Shown: positions 47,568-59,702 of the stretch, one piece after another
Layout: the number at the start of each line of letters is the position of its first letter
Position numbering within the stretch: position 1 is the first letter of the stretch
NCBI GenBank assembly: GCA_033239125.1
Contig: BSWB01000001.1
Span: 61,609,416 to 61,673,415 of the forward strand
Source: Fagopyrum homotropicum
Taxonomy: Eukaryota > Streptophyta > Magnoliopsida > Caryophyllales > Polygonaceae
DNA length: 64,000 bases
Direction of reading: 5' to 3'
Program-made: the position numbers and the translations under genes
Notes under the pieces: model-generated
What the model was told of the DNA's origin: nothing
Seen by the model: only the letters and a program-made list of their open reading frames with translations
The model's database searches: none

Positions 47568-47662
47568 TTTGGTCTAGGCCAATTTCGGTTTTCGGTTGTC
47601 GGGCTTGTGAGCTTTTGCTTTTAATCTTTTCGGTATGAGTTTTTGAGTTTTCAGGTTTTCCA

Positions 47663-47839
47663 ATGGCTGGATGGAGCTATGAACCTGCATTTGATCCAGC
47701 CTGGATAACATGGCAAGGTTCTAGGGCGGACCATTATGAATACTTGGAAGAGAAATACGCCTTTTATTGGTTCGACAATGAAAGAGAAAGAGGTGAAGTT
47801 ATTGAGGATGAGCTTGCCGATTGGGATGAGCTCAACCCC
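47663..47839 (+). pseudogene. First 59 codons of the D ORF, cut by C
   Basis: The ORF opens with MAGWSYEPAFDPAW after the D leader and is acidic and aromatic (EYLEEKYAFYWFDNERE). It is open to the C insertion point. Reading continues in phase at 59703 once C and one ACCCC copy are removed, so the frame was intact when C landed. Confidence 0.75.
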
Positions 47840-49599
47840 TGATAGCATTAATTATAGTCTATATTTTGGGGTTTGTTTGGACGTTTTATCTTCAATAATC
47901 TGCATGTTTGTATGTATAATATGTGATTATATTACCATTTCATCTACCTTTGCGGGAATCGAGGTCTACACCTAGTTTTATTGTAATCGTAGGTAAAATG
48001 GCACGTTTTGTATCAAAAAGGAGCAAAAGGAGCTATGGAATCATTGGAGCTACATTCGAGAACATTAGGAAACATCCAGGAAGCATAGCCATGGATTAGA
48101 AGATTAACTTTGGACCAGATTTGAGAGATTTCACATTCAGTTGTGACTCACCTCGGTTGACAACAGAGTCACCTCGACCGAGGTGATCCAGAGAAGTCGA
48201 CTCGACCGAGGCGAACACCTGGGACGCGGCGAGAATATTTTATTCTTGGCTGAGATCTTTTATCTTTGGAAAGAGGATCTTATATTTTTGGGCTTGGCTC
48301 CTGGAAGGAAGAAGATATGCTAGATCATATATTTTACCTATTTTTATGGGAAGAGATCTTTCTAAGATATCTTATCTTTGGAGAGTAATTTTCCTATAAA
48401 AAGGGTCGGATTTCCCACAAATCCGACAGCCGCTTACACCGAATCACAATATACACGCTGCATACATCGAAGACCGCTGCAGCCATACTCTAGTTGGGAG
48501 ATTCGAAGAACCTTTTTGAAGGTTGAAGGAAGAAAGTCTATAGCTTTTATAGCTTTTCGAAGGGTTTTTGTAAGATCATCTTAGATTCCCTTCTTTGTTG
48601 TTGTCTTGTTGGATTTCTATCCAAGGAATGCTTATTGTTTTGATAATTTATTAAGTTATTGAGCCTTTCGGTTTTCTTGTTCAATTATTCTCTTTCTTCC
48701 CATATATTTGATTAATACTTTCATGATGATGAGTGGCTAATCTCTTTGTGTGATTCTAGGGTGATTGGCTGAAGGTTGTGGGAAAAACAATGATAGAATG
48801 ATCTTAATCACAGTAGGACCTTGAAAGTTCGAGTCTTTACCTTAACCCTAAGCATCTCGTTCAGTCGATGAACATCTCGACCGGGGTGGAATTCGTCTAA
48901 CCGAGGTGACTTATCTGATCCAAAACTGAGAGTTAAGTGTTAGAGTTTGCCAAATCCTATTCTTATTACACCTTTCCTGGTCCAATGCAAGCCTAGGATG
49001 AGACTTACCCGGTAATTTCTTTGTTTGCTTACCTAAGATCATAAGTGTAGGTAATAAAGGTTTATCCTTTATTGGGGTTTGCGTGTGCTTGCATCCCATC
49101 TTTGTGAGTTAGCTTGAGACTTACCCGGTAAAGGTTGATTCTATTCCCTTAGTTGGAGTGTTAGTTTGAGGCTATAGTTCTTTTCCTTAATTCCTTGAGA
49201 CTTACCCGGTGATAGGAGTTACGGTTTAGGATTAGAGAGTAGTGAGACTTACCCAGTGATCTATTCCATTTTGGAAACACCTTCCCTATGCAAAAATCTC
49301 AGCTTTGTCCGCTTATCTTTAGATCTTGAGTTGGAACCACATCTAGATGCTCTAATCCCTAGAATTGCATATTTCCTTTATTGACTTTTTATCATCTTTG
49401 ATTGTTTTAATTGCTTTTGTGGTTAGTATTTACAAAGCTTACCTATTCCGACTTTGTTTCACTAAGTCCCTGTGATCGACCCCTGGAATTCCTTACTTTT
49501 TACTACGATTGACCCGTACACTGCGGGTTCGCATCCTTGTTTTAAGCTTACGTCTAGGATTATAAATTTAAAGCTTGCACACACCGTTTGGAGCGAACA
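47840..49599 (+). repeat. 5' LTR of C
   Basis: TGATAGCATT...GAGCGAACA. TATAAAAAGG at about 48396 is the likely TATA box. Words: CACCTCGACCGAGGTG (48170-48185), CGACTCGACCGAGGCG (48198-48213) and CATCTCGACCGGGGTGG (48873-48889). Four GAGACTTACCCGGT-type repeats start at 49000, 49116, 49197 and 49244. Confidence 0.95.
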
Positions 49600-49605
49600 A
49601 GTTTT

Positions 49606-49623
49606 TGGCGCCATTGTCGGGGA
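49606..49623 (+). other. Primer binding site of C (tRNA-Asp type)
   Basis: TGGCGCCATTGTCGGGGA differs from the canonical site at two positions. Confidence 0.88.
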
Positions 49624-49726
49624 CTTGGTCTAGACCAAGCCGGTTACGGTTTGCTTTTGGGGCACTTGCCCCCGTGTCTACTAACCACTCTACTTGAGTG
49701 ACTTTTGCAGGTTCTTTCTTAGGTTT

Positions 49727-52700
49727 ATGCGAAGAACCCGCATTTGGAAGGAAATCGTTCCTTGCGATCCCAAACCAGAAAAGACATACAAACGACGCTT
49801 AAGAGAAGCAAAGATGGCTAACCAAGACAATCGCGATCTTGAGGCCGAGTTGAAAGAGGCGCTAGAATAGCTACGCCTCAGCAGGGAAGAACTGAGGCAA
49901 GAGAAAGAAGAAACTCACACCAGGACTGAAGCGATCGAAGCAGATATGGCAGCCCTACGAGACCAGTATCTACTTCGACCGAGAGAAGATCCAGTTCCCA
50001 ATGCTGGACCGATGCAGGTCCCAGTTGCAAACCCTCGACCGAGGCAGGTCCTAGTACCTGACGCCCCGGTCGAGGTACTTCCACCTCGGATGCCAGTCCG
50101 AGGCGCTCTTTTTGCAGGAATCCCGCAAACCCTAGGTCAAAGGATGGACCCCAATCAACAACTGAGGCGTCCAGGAGTTAACCTAGGAGATCCAGCGGAC
50201 CATGACTACGAACTTTGACCGCAAGTTCTTTCCATGATTCGCCAATGCCAGTTCGGAGGGCTAGAGAATGAATCTCCGCATCAACATCTTCAAAACTATG
50301 AGATCTTGATGGAGACCTTGAGACCCTCAAGGATTGAAAACAACAACTACAAGCTAAGACCTTTTTACTTTTCTTTAAAAGATAGAGCTCTTACTTGGTA
50401 TCAATCTCTTTAGCACTTGGGAGGAGATGACTACGGAATTCTTGACTAAATTCTTTCCCCCCTCTAAGACCGCTGAAATGAGAGGGAAGATTAATGCATT
50501 TATTATGAAGGACAAGGAGAGCTTGTCCAAGTCATGGGAGAGGTTTAAGGACATTCTTTTGGATTGCCCACATCATGGGATTCCAAAGATAGAGTTGTTG
50601 GAGATATACTTCAAGGGACTCGACGGAAGCACCCAGTTCAACCTCCAACTACTCTCCGCCGGTACATTTATGGACATGGCGATTGACGAAGCTTGGGACT
50701 TTATCGAGAAGCAAGCTTTGCATATGGACAAATATACCCATCAAAGAGCTGAAGGTGGAGTTAAAAGAGTTAACTTCCAAGATACTCAGCCTAACAACAA
50801 TCAACTCACGTCTTTGAAGAATAACGTGAAGCAATTGAAGGAACTCTTGGTTACTCAAACCAAGAAGGAAGATCAAGGACAAAGGAACAACAACAATGGA
50901 TACCGTAACAACAACAACGGTTCCCGGAATAACAACTACAACAACAATAGAGGGTCCAACAGCAATAATTAGAGGGCGAACAACCAAAATTCTAGTAACA
51001 ATCATTTTAACTCCAATTCTAACGATTCCTCTAATCCTTTCCTCTCTTCCCCTTCTTCTTCTTCTACTCCATTAAAGAGCCAGGGGCAAGGATCAAGTTC
51101 GTCCCAGCCGGAAAAGAAAGACGCAGTGTTGGAGGCTATCTTGATCAAGCTTAGCGATATGGAGACTTCTATGACTTCATTTTCGAAGGCCCAAAAGGCC
51201 TTTGAACAACAACTTGCTCGTAGGGCGAATGAAGCGCCAAGAGATCCACGGAAGCTTCCAGCAAGGACGGAAAGCAACCCTAAGGGCCAGATTATGGCCA
51301 TAACTACGAGGAGTGGACTGAAAACTACAGATCCAGTGCCTCGGTCGGTGCCAGTACCGACGAAGACCACCTCGGTCCAGGTGCAGTCGAAGAACACTTC
51401 GGCCGAGATACCAAACGAGGAGGAGCAACAGAAAGCGGAGGGGAAAACTGAAGTTTATGTTCCACCTCCTACATACAAACCACCACTTCCATTCCCCCAG
51501 TCAAGGGCCAGAGCACATCTAGACAAGCACTTTGGTAAGTTCCTTGACTTGATAAATAAATTGCACATTAACATTCCTTTCCTTGATGCTATTCTAGGGA
51601 TGCCCGCCTATGGGAAGTTCTTGAAAGAGATCCTATCAAGGAAGAGGAAACTGGAAGACTTTGGTGAAGTAAGGATGACATCTAAATCCTCGGAGCTTAT
51701 TCAAATCATGAAGGAGAAGATGCCACCTAAGTTGAGAGATCCCGGCTCATTTTGCATTCCCATTCAAGTTGGGGATGTCACTTGTGAAGCCTTATGCGAT
51801 CTAGGAGCCAGCGTGAGCATTATTCCGCTGGAGCTATGTGTGAAGATCGGACATGGAGAGCCCAAGCCGGTCAAGATTCGGTTATACATGGCGGACCGCT
51901 CCATTACCCATCTCGTGGGCATTTTGGAAGACGTTCCGGTCAAGTTAGGTAACTTCTATTGACTAATAGACTTTATTGTACTTGACATTTCCGCAGATTA
52001 TCCTGTTCTCATTATTCTCGGGAGGCCATTTCTAGCAACTTCGGGTTGCAACGTGGATTGTAAGAACGCCAAGTTGAAATTCAACATTGGTAGGGATGAA
52101 GTGGAGTTCGCACTACTTGCGGCCATGAAAGGAGAGCAACTAAGCGATGATATCTTCAACATCTACGATGAAGAAGAATCAAGAGAATTGGTGAGCTCTA
52201 TCCTTACTAACGATCCACTTAAAAGAGTTATTAGTTTCAGTTTAATGGAGGAAGGTATAGATGCTTCTTGTGATGCAGATATACGGAGCTTAAAGGCACT
52301 GGAAGAAGATCCAGGAGCTAAAACTGATAAGCTAATCCAGGAGACGAAGATCTCCAGTTTCGGTTCCAGTTACAGTACGTCGACCGAGGCACTTTCTGGA
52401 CTGAGCGAGACGACTGAAGAACATCTCGGTCAACACCTCTGCGCCTCGACCGAGGTTGAAGGCGAGACGATTTCAACTGAGACTTTCGAAAGTCCAGTTT
52501 CTAGATCTACTCCACAGGAAGGAGGAAGCCAGGATTCCCCTCAGAAAGCACCCCCAGTTGTGGAGCTTAAACAACTCCCAAATCACTTGAGGTATGTCTT
52601 TCTTGGACCGGATTCCACTTATCCCGTTATTGTTAGCGCTTCCCTCTCCGAATCTGAATTGTCTAAACTAATGCATGTCCTGAGAAAGCATCAAAAGGCT

Positions 52701-54236
52701 TTGGGTTATACTATAGATGATCTTATTGGCATTAAGCCTTCTTTCTACATGCATAGAATTCTAATGGAGGATGATCATAAGACTTCACAGGAACCTCAAA
52801 GACGATTAAATCCTATCATGAAAGAGGTTGTGAAGAAGGAAATTCTTAAGTTGTTGGATGCAGGTATCATATATCCTATCTCGGACAGCAAATGGGTTAG
52901 CCCGGTGCATGTAGTTCCGAAGAAAGGAGGGATGACCGTTGTGACGAATAAGAACAACGAGTTAATCCCAACAAGGACCGTCACGGGCTGGAGGGTTTGC
53001 ATTGATTATAGGAAGCTGAACACGGCCACTCGGAAGGACCATTTTCCACTTCCCTTCAATGATCAAATGCTCGAACGGTTGGCCCAGCATTCACACTTTT
53101 GCTACTTAGACGGCTATAGTGGATTCTTCCATATTCCTATCCTTCCAGATGATCAGGAGAAGACCACTTTCACTTGTCCATGGGGGACATTTGCTTATAG
53201 GAGGATGCCATTTGGATTATGCAATGCACCCGCTACCTTCCAGCGATGCATGATGGCTATCTTTTCCGAGTACATAGAGGAAATCATGGAGGTATTTATG
53301 GATGATTTTTCAGTATATGGTTCCTCTTTTGATGATTGCCTATCTAACCTTTCTCTAGTGCTACAAAGATGTGAGGACACTAATCTTGTTTTGAATTGGG
53401 AGAAGTGTCATTTTATGGTGAATGAAGGCATTGTGCTAGGACACCTCGTTTCTAATCGAGGTATTGAGGTCGATCGCGCTAAAATCGAGACTATTGAGAA
53501 ACTCCCTCCCCCTTGTTCTGTTAAAGGTGTGAGGAGTTTTCTCTGGCATGCAGGTTTCTACAGGAGATTCATCAAGGACTTCTCTAAGATTTCTAAACCT
53601 CTAACTAACCTCTTGAATAAAGACGTTGTTTTTGAGTTTTCGCAGGAGTGTCTTGATGCTTTTTACAGGATTAAGGAAGCGTTGACCTCCGCTCCAATTA
53701 TCCAACCTCCGGATTGGACCTTGCCCTTTGAGATCATGTGTGATGCTAGTGATGTAGCCGTAGGAGCGGTGCTTGGACAGAAGAAGGATGGCCGGACCAC
53801 CGCCATTTATTATGCTAGCAAGACGCTAGATATAGCCCAGCACAACTACGCTACCACCGAGAAGGAGTTATTGGCGGTTGTATATGCTTTCGAGAAGTTT
53901 CTTTCTTACTTAGTAGGGGTGAAAGTCATTGTCTACACCGACCACGCAGTCATCCGTTACTTGCTTGCTAAGAAAGATGCCAAGCCACGCCTTATTCGAT
54001 GGATTCTCTTGCTTCAAGAGTTTGACTTAGAGATCCGCGATAAGAAGGGATCCAAAAATTCTGTTGCGGATCACCTCAGCCGGCTACCTGCATCTTCACG
54101 CGAGAAGGACGACCCACCCATAGACGGTTCATTCCCCGATGAGCACTTACACTTGTTGGAGCGTTTGATAGACTTACTTACTTCACCCCACGATGGAGGT
54201 GAAATATGGGGTGAGGGGACCTCCCATCACGTTTGA
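49727..54236 (+). pseudogene. Gag-PR-RT-RNase H of C, nearly open, no integrase
   Basis: Start at the gag Met matching A. Lesions are few: TAG 49868, TGA 50216, a net 14-bp deletion at about 50411 that shifts frame, TAG 50970 and TGA 51960. From 50427 to 54236 one frame is kept. Gag has the capsid-like FPPSKTAEMRGKINAF, then an Asn-rich linker. Protease has CDLGASVSIIPL (about 51800). The 727-residue stretch from 52053 carries a PR-RT linker with class-1 words, RT with CIDYRKLN and FMDD (53295-53306), and RNase H with its acidic residues (MCDASD, TEKELLAVVYAFEKF, TDH). It ends LLERLIDLLTSPHDGGE with a stop, where M continues into integrase. Confidence 0.95.
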
Positions 54237-54279
54237 GAAATGTCATATGGTCCAGCTAGCGACCTTAAACCAAGCGCTT

Positions 54280-54297
54280 CTTGGGAGGCAACCCAAG
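54280..54297 (+). other. Post-pol hairpin (C)
   Basis: CTTGGGAGGCAACCCAAG is identical to 8143-8160 in A and 60635-60652 in D. Confidence 0.6.
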
Positions 54298-54477
54298 GTA
54301 TTGCTTTCTTTTGCCTTTTTCTAGTCTAGCTTTATTAGTTTTGCTTTTGCTTGCTTTGTTTTGTTTTTGGCGTCCTAGACAGACAACATGTGACATCTAA
54401 AGAAGGAGTACAAACCAGGAGCATAACTGGAAGGACAGAAGTTCGAGAATTTGAGAAGACGGAGTTTGACTGAGGCA

Positions 54478-54630
54478 CTTCTCGGTTGCTGTCAAAGCAC
54501 CTCGACCGAGATGATTCTTGAGCAACCGAGGCGACTAGGGTTTCTGAAGAACCACCTCGGTCCTTACCACCACGGTCCAGTCGAGACCACCTCGACCGAG
54601 GTGACAGCAGTTCCAGAAAGGGTATAAAAG
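54478..54630 (+). promoter_or_regulatory. Putative internal promoter of the second ORF in C
   Basis: Words at 54498-54513 (CACCTCGACCGAGATG) and 54588-54603 (CACCTCGACCGAGGTG) with half-words between. Then TATAAAAGG at 54622-54630 and a CT-rich leader (54641-54662). The layout is the same as in A. The ORF starts 440 bp downstream. Confidence 0.55.
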
Positions 54631-55070
54631 GGGGGCTGAATTTCTCTCTCTTCTTTTACCCTCCCCTTGACCGCGGCAGCCCCCTAGCCTCGTTTCGCCC
54701 TTCTTCGATCGTTTTCGACGATTCTTGCTTCCAAATTACAAAGAAAGGATAGAGGATCCCAGTGCAAGCGTCGATCTACGAGAAAAAACGAACTGAATCG
54801 ACCGACTCGGGGTAAACATCGAAAAAACCCTAACCTCTCTCCTTTTCACTGTTTTGCTTCGAATTGGGATTTGGTTGCCCTTGCATTTGCTGAGAAACAG
54901 ATTAAGTACCCCATAGGAACCACTTGTAGTGATTTTGGGGGAAAAGAACTGGATTTTTGAAGAAATACGTCGCGCAGTTCTTCGCCTCGGTCCAGTCGTT
55001 CTGTGCCTCGGCCGAGGTGTTCTTGAGTTGTGTCAGGCCGACCGAGGTGATCTGACAGAGTGTTTTAGAG

Positions 55071-56494
55071 ATGAGTTCAGATAGACAGCTTGTCCTGAGG
55101 AACAGATCCTCCCCTTCCCCTTCTTCTTCTTCCTCTAGACCTTATAGACCGGTGATCCACGAGAGACACCAGGTCGACTATGACCGTATTGCAGCCCGTC
55201 CAGTGATTGCACCGCGCTTCTTGGACATTTCGGCTTTTGATTGTCTCCATGTGGATAGAGATCTGAGGCGGATGATTTTGATGGTAGGGCTAGATCAGTT
55301 TAATGAGATCCGCGCACCTGCCTATTTAGATCCTACTTTAGAGTTTGTCAGCTCCTTCACCTACCTTCCCACAAAGCGAGCTGTGAAGTACCGGTTGATG
55401 AACTAGAACTTCTTAGTTCCTTTAGAGCACTGGAGAGATATTTTTGGTTTCCCAGCTCCGACTGCTGTAGATTTTCCCTCCCGAGTTGTAGCTAAGGAGT
55501 TTTGGGTCAGATTGCTCATGTTGTTGAGCACGTAGATAGATGGCGCCCTGGAGACTCCAGGGAGCGCATTATTTTTCACCTAGCCTTTAGGTTAGCTCAC
55601 CGTATTTTCAGCGAGACACTTCTGGCGCGTACTGAGACGCCCCAGAAGGTCCGACAAGGGGAGCTTTTCAGCCTTTACTGCACGGTGACTGGAGGGATCC
55701 CCGACTTTGGCTTGATGCTGGCAGAGGATCTGCACAGGATCAAGGCCAAGGCGAAGGGGGATATCTGCTGCGGAGGGATTGTGACTCACATAGCGAGTTA
55801 CCAGGACATGGACCTCAGAGCTTGTACTATGGTGGCGGCTGCCAAGCCGCTAGGGCTATAGGAGATGATCACTCGGAGGATACTGGTTCCCCGAGGACTT
55901 ACTACGCCATATGTGGCGATGCCATGGGAGCCGACTACACCACAGGGGATCAGATGGTCACCCCAGTTCTTTGTTTATGATCCTCACTATTGGCAGACTA
56001 CTTGGATTCCATTGATGGAGGATACTAGAGAGGCAGCAACTGCACCAGCTGAGGAGGATGAGGTAGAGGAGGAGACTGCTGATGATGATGACAAGGATGG
56101 TGGAGTTCCTATGGATATAGGGACTGATACTGCTGGGACGAGCGCGCCGGTCATTGATCTAGATGATGACGATACAGAGACCGCGCCGGCTGCATCACCA
56201 GTCCGACCTGCTAGGCGTAGGGTGCGCCGACAGAGAGACCCAGATGCTCACCGTCGGATCGATGATCTAACGGATCAGACGATAGACTCATATGCTGCCC
56301 TTACTGTGGACATTGATGAGAGATTTGCCGCCCAGCACCGACAGATCGACAACTGGACTCATCAGATGCTAGAGAGCCAACATTATCAGCGTCGGATGAT
56401 GGAGATCCAGTTTCAGCAGACTATGGGTTATCCATTTGACCCGTCCCAGTATCCGTACATGCCACCACCACCACCACCGGATCAGGATTATTGA
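55071..56494 (+). pseudogene. Second ORF of C, Athila ORF1-family protein
   Basis: Start at MSSDRQLVLR. The fold-like core includes SAFDCLHVDRDLRRMILMVG, LEFVSS, DSRERIIFHLAFRLAHRIF, GGIPDFGLMLAEDLHRIK and GDICCGGIVTHIA. The C-terminal third has long Asp/Glu runs, a basic patch (RPARRRVRRQRDP), a predicted helix and PPPPPPDQDY. Stops lie at 55404 and 55859, and a one-base loss near 55505 shifts the frame. No signal peptide or membrane helix is visible. It resembles the Pfam 'ATHILA ORF-1' family (from memory). The function is unknown; the acidic plus basic tail is compatible with a nuclear or nucleic-acid-associated protein. Confidence 0.82.
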
Positions 56495-57932
56495 GAGCTT
56501 GTAGGATTTTCTTTCTTATTTATTATGCAGCTCAGCTTTATGTCCGGTGAGTATTTTATATCTTTAGACTTATTTTGACCCACTGGGACAGAGTGTCCCA
56601 AGTATGGGGTGTTTATGTATTTGATTGACTTATGTGATGTATGACTCTACATTATCAGATATTTATGATTATTTTGCTTCTATGGTTTTATCTGAGATTA
56701 CATGCATACACACAGATTATTTGATTGAGAAAAACGTCAAAACTGGACAGAAAAAAAAATTTCGACCTCGACCGGGACAGTTCTGGCCGAACGAGGTGCT
56801 TCACCTCGGTTGACCTAGAACACCTCGACCGAGGTGGTTTAAGTGAGAGTTTTCGAAACGTTTTGTGCTTCTTATCTGGATATGATCTCAGTGAAGATCT
56901 TATTGCTGACTGGTTTAGAAATCTTTATGTGTTTGAAAGGTTTTATAATATGTTTAAGTTGCTAAATGCTTTGTTTGAAATTTTTGGCATGTTTAATACT
57001 TTGTTTTTATCCAAATTATGTTGAATTTTGAAGGTGGACGCCACAAGATAAGTTCTCTCACTTTCTTCTTGGAAAGACCAAGGCAATTCATTCTCTTCTC
57101 TTCTTCTTCTTGATCATGCTTAGACCCCTCATATACATTTTTGCCTCCCTTTACCTATCCGGGAATTTGGAAGCAAGCAAAGTGGTGAAAGCAAGTGAAG
57201 TAAAGTTTGAGATGTTGGATGGAAGTGAAAGTGTTAGAAAGAAATAAATAGGTTTGGGGAAGTCAATCATGATGATGAGTAACTCAGCACCATTCACATA
57301 GCCGGGTGTTTGTGTCTTGCCAAAGTCGGATTGAGCGATATTCATAACGGGTCATGGTATGTGCATCAAGGGTTTGATGCATCTCAAGAAATTGATGATT
57401 GCTGATTTCCTAGGCTTCGGTTATTGTGCACCTCTGTCCATGCATCCCAAAAAGTAAAGTAAAAAAAGAAGTGTGAAATAAGCAAAGTTTATTGGTGGAA
57501 GATGTTGAAAATCAAAGTGAAAGTGAAGTATATCCTTTTCCCGGATTCTAGTACCACATTACCTTACATACATCCCTACCCCACACGTTTCTTGACCTCT
57601 CTTTTGGGAAGCCCTTGAGACCTCGAGCTTGTTGATTGACTTAGTGGTTTAAACTGGATTATGCATGATTAATTTCGATAATTATGACTTATTATGCATT
57701 CTACGATTTTATGCAAAGATGAACAACTTTCTTATATTTATAAAATGTTTTGATCATATATTGATTTTAAATTCCATGAAGTATTCTCTTAGAGTGATCT
57801 ATGATTGTAGCACACCATAAAATGTTTTTGAAAGACTTTTTCATAGATTTTCTTGACTTATAATCCATTCTATCTTGCCTTTTATATGCGAAGCTTGCTT
57901 GGGGACAAGCAAGGGCTAAGTATGGGGTATTT
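56495..57932 (+). other. 3' untranslated region of C
   Basis: Non-coding. Class-1 words at 56764-56836, including CACCTCGACCGAGGTG at 56821-56836. The GTGTCCCAAGTATGGGG motif lies near 56592, the conserved stem-loop at 57282-57307 (ACTCAGC pairs imperfectly with GCCGGGT), and a purine-rich GCTAAGTATGGGGTATT before the LTR. Confidence 0.75.
56764..56836. promoter_or_regulatory. Class-1 word cluster after the second ORF in C
   Basis: GACCTCGACCGGGA, ACGAGGTGCTTCACCTCGGT and the full CACCTCGACCGAGGTG lie about 270-340 bp past the stop codon, matching A at 10546-10618. Confidence 0.55.
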
Positions 57933-59697
57933 TGATAGCATGAATTATAGTCTATATTTTGGGGTTTGTTTGGACGTTTTATCTTCAATAATCTGCATGT
58001 TTGTATGTATAATATGTGATTATATTACCATTTCATCTACCTTTGCGGGAATCGAGGTCTACACCTAGTTTTGTTGTAATCGTAGGTAAAATGGCACGTT
58101 TTGCATCAAAAAGGAGCAAAAGGAGCTATGGAGTCATTGGAGCTACATTCGGGAACATAAGGAAACATCCAAGAAGCATAGCCATGGATTAGAAGATTCA
58201 CTTTGGACCAGATTTGAGAGATTTCACATTCAGTTGTGACTCACCTCGGTTGACCACAGATTCACCTCGACCGAGGTGATCCAGAGAAGTCGACTCGACC
58301 GAGGCGAATACCTAGGACGCGGCGAGAATATTTTATTCTTGGCTGAGATCTTTTATCTTTGGAAAGAGATCTTATATTTTTGGGCTTGGCTCCTGGAAGG
58401 AAGAAGATATGCTAGATCATATATTTTACCTATTTTTATGGGAAGAGATCTTTTTAAGATATCTTATTTTTGGAGAGTAATTTTCCTATAAAAAGGGTCG
58501 GATTTCCCACAAATCCGACAGCCGCTTACACCAAATCACGATATACACGCTGCATACATCGAAGACCGCTGCTGCCATACTCCAGTTGGGAGATTCGAAG
58601 AACCTTTTTGAAGGTTGAAGGAAGAAAGTCTATAGCTTTTATAGCTTTTCGAAGGGTTTTTGTAAGATCATCTTAGATTCCCTTCTTTGTTGTTGTCTTG
58701 TTGGATTTCTATCCAAGGAACGCTTGTTGTTTTGATAATTGATTCATTTGTTGAGCCTTTCTCTTAAGGTTTTCTTGTTCAATTATTCTCTTTCTTCTCA
58801 TATATTTGATTAATACTTTCATGATGATGAGTGGCTAATCTCTTTGTGTGATTCTAGGGTGATTGGCTGAAGGTTGTGGGAAAAACAATGATAGAATGAT
58901 CTTAATCACAGTAGGACCCTGAAAGTTCGAGTCTTTACCTTAACCCTAAGCATCTCGTTCAGTCGATGAACATCTCGGCCGGGGTGGAATTCGTCTAACC
59001 GAGGTGACTTATCTGATCCGAAACTGAGAGTTAAGTGTTAGAGTTTGTCAAATCCTATTCTTATTACACCTTTCCTGGTCCAATGCAAGCCTAGGATGAG
59101 ACTTACCCGGTAATTCCTTTGTTTGTTTACCTAAGATCATAAGTGTAGGTAATAAAGGTTTATCCTTTATTGGGGTTTGAGTGTGCTTACGTCCCATCTT
59201 TGTGAGTTAGCTTGAGACTTACCCGGTAAAGGTTGATTCTATTCCCTTAGTTGGAGTGTTAGTTTGAGGCTATAATTCTTTTCCTTAATTCCTTGAGACT
59301 TACCCGGTGATAGGAGTTGCGGTTTAGGATTAGAGAGTAGTGAGACTTACCCGGTGATCTATTCCATTTTGGAAACACCTTCCCTATGCAAAAGTCTCAG
59401 CTTTGTCCGCTTATCTTTAGATCTTTAGTTGGAACCACAACTAGATGCTCTAATCCCTAGAATTGCATATTTCCTTTATTGACTTTTTATCATCTTTGAT
59501 TGTTTTAATTGCTTTTGTGGTTAGTATTTACAAAGCTTACCTATTCCGACTTTGTTTCACTAAGTCCCTGTGATCGACCCCTAGAATTCCTTGCTTTTTA
59601 CTACGATTGGCCCATACACTGCGGGTTCGCATCCTTGTTTTAAGCTTACGTCTAGGGTTATAAATTTAAAGCTTGCACACACCGTTTGGAGCGAACA
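57933..59697 (+). repeat. 3' LTR of C
   Basis: 1765 bp, the near-identical partner of 47840-49599, with words at 58263-58278 and 58971-58987. It is followed by ACCCC and the rest of D. Confidence 0.95.
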
Positions 59698-59702
59698 ACC
59701 CC

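Larger units (their letters stand above)
54237..55070 (+). other. Spacer between pol and second ORF in C
   Basis: Non-coding. It contains the GGTCCAGCTAGCGACC block with hairpin CTTGGGAGGCAACCCAAG (54280-54297), a T-rich tract, the word clusters and TATA described separately, and another cluster at 54984-55050 (GCCTCGGCCGAGGTG at 55005-55019) just before the ATG. Confidence 0.75.
47840..59697 (+). mobile_element. Young Athila-like retrotransposon C, inserted in D
   Basis: This 11.86-kb element is flanked by ACCCC (47835-47839 and 59698-59702). Its LTRs (1760 and 1765 bp) look nearly identical. It has the same family and layout as A: primer site, gag-PR-RT-RNase H, hairpin, internal promoter-like region, second ORF and long 3' region. 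Integrase is absent. It is the youngest nested layer in this stack. Confidence 0.95.

Noticed and set aside
55071..56494. Envelope-like protein
   Set aside because: Athila elements are often described as env-bearing, but no signal peptide or hydrophobic membrane segment is visible in this ORF in either A or C.
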